A stretch of DNA of 7,200 nt, taken from the NCBI GenBank assembly GCA_003978475.1, contig QNZR01000059.1:1-7200 (forward strand). Reading direction: 5' to 3'. The stretch is from Sulfurimonas sp. (GTDB lineage: Bacteria; Campylobacterota; Campylobacteria; Campylobacterales; Sulfurimonadaceae). How positions within the stretch are numbered: the first letter of the stretch is position 1; every line of letters starts with the position of its first letter. Positions 6,554-7,200 of the stretch are shown piece by piece. Position numbers and translations under genes: made by a program. The notes under the pieces are model-generated. The model made no database searches. It was not told where the DNA came from and saw only the letters and a program-made list of their open reading frames with translations.

Positions 6554-7200
6554 AGAAGTGTACTGCGAATCACGGCAGTTAGTGTATGGCTTTCCCCGGG
6601 GTCAATGTGGCGAACATCATTCCCTGCATTGGCACTCTCAATGCACAGCATGGTACGATAACTCGTCGGCTCCATAGCGCGCATACGTGCACACTTCTCA
6701 CGCCACGGGTTCCACACGACAACAGAGCGAGAACCCTCGTTGGTAACGCTAATACAACGTACTCCGTCATAGAGCTCCACGGGTGAGGTGACCTCTTCGT
6801 AAACACGATCAACCTCCTGCACAATTTTTACCGTTCCCTGCTGCCGTTCCTGACGTTGCGCGTTGACATAATCGATATAGCGGCATCCCTCCAGACCACT
6901 TACATGTATTTTGGAAATATCACTAACGGCAAAATAACTGTGCAGAGCCTGAGTCAGCAAAAACGTTGCCTCGTCGCCATTGTAAGTCGTCAGCTCCAGC
7001 CGCAGCTCTTCTGCTACAATCACGCTATACGTCAATTCAAATGCATAGGGAAAGAGTTCCCGATATTTTTGAGACGATTTCAGACGAAACGTGAGGCTTG
7101 TGGCATGGTCTGTTTCGTGTGAATCTATCCACTCAAAAAGTGCCGTTCGGGCAAAACCGTGTTGCGGTAACGCGGCATCATGCCGAGGCACTCCAAACCA
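6550..7200 (-). CDS. yeaD: YeaD-type D-hexose-6-phosphate mutarotase (5' partial)
   Basis: The - strand frame is open to the right edge, reading WFGVPRHDAALPQHGFAR at its visible start. A GTG at 7191 could be mistaken for a start, but E. coli YeaD has about 90 residues before the matching WFG, so the real start is beyond the window. Counting from that GTG, the aldose-1-epimerase-like core shows ALHSYFAVSDI with the expected catalytic H84, VSGLEGCRYID, VDRVY, VVVWNPW, and MLCIESAN with the expected catalytic E185. Family members interconvert alpha and beta anomers of glucose-6-phosphate and related sugars. It is convergent to the recycling operon, so it is not co-transcribed with it. A link through anomer supply is conceivable but unsupported. 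Confidence 0.92.
   Translation of the reverse strand, partial: WFGVPRHDAALPQHGFARTALFEWIDSHETDHATSLTFRLKSSQKYRELFPYAFELTYSVIVAEELRLELTTYNGDEATFLLTQALHSYFAVSDISKIHVSGLEGCRYIDYVNAQRQERQQGTVKIVQEVDRVYEEVTSPVELYDGVRCISVTNEGSRSVVVWNPWREKCARMRAMEPTSYRTMLCIESANAGNDVRHIDPGESHTLTAVIRSTLL

Noticed and set aside
6562..6579. ACTGC/GCAGT inverted repeat after murU as a terminator
   Set aside because: The stem is only five pairs with an eight-base loop and no T run, and it lies in the coding region of the convergent mutarotase gene.

Overview
The window is a compact bacterial gene cluster, about half G+C by eye, with almost no non-coding DNA. It holds six genes on the + strand packed end to end (overlaps of 1, 4, 14 and 14 bases, then a 6-base gap), followed by one convergent gene on the - strand. 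The first and last genes are cut by the window edges. AmgK and MurU are known from Gram-negative bacteria, so a Gram-negative host is likely. A proteobacterium in the broad sense (gamma-like or campylobacterotal) is my guess, but I cannot name a genus.

Layout: (1) left edge to 1465, the C-terminal majority of a two-domain protein joining a NagZ-type beta-N-acetylglucosaminidase (GH3) to a zinc Amidase_2 domain. (2) 1465-2973, a sodium:solute symporter (SSS family). (3) 2970-4058, AnmK, anhydro-MurNAc kinase. (4) 4045-5019, AmgK, the anomeric MurNAc/GlcNAc kinase. (5) 5006-5896, a YpfJ-type membrane-anchored neutral zinc metallopeptidase. (6) 5903-6553, MurU, MurNAc-1-phosphate uridylyltransferase. 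(7) - strand, 7200 down to 6550, the C-terminal part of a YeaD-type hexose-6-phosphate mutarotase.

Read together, genes 1-4 and 6 form a peptidoglycan-recycling operon. The fused hydrolase would split GlcNAc-anhMurNAc-peptides into GlcNAc, anhMurNAc and peptide. AnmK would make MurNAc-6-phosphate. After dephosphorylation (MupP in Pseudomonas, not in this window), AmgK and MurU would make UDP-MurNAc, bypassing de novo synthesis by MurA and MurB. The most notable points are the NagZ-amidase fusion, which puts two consecutive recycling steps in one chain, and the SSS transporter directly between it and anmK. The transporter suggests uptake of free anhMurNAc, MurNAc or GlcNAc, rather than or in addition to AmpG-type muropeptide import. 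That depends on where the fusion protein acts, and its N-terminus lies outside the window.

I see no RNA genes, mobile elements, CRISPR array, origin or convincing promoter or terminator. No stretch above 300 bases lacks a gene.
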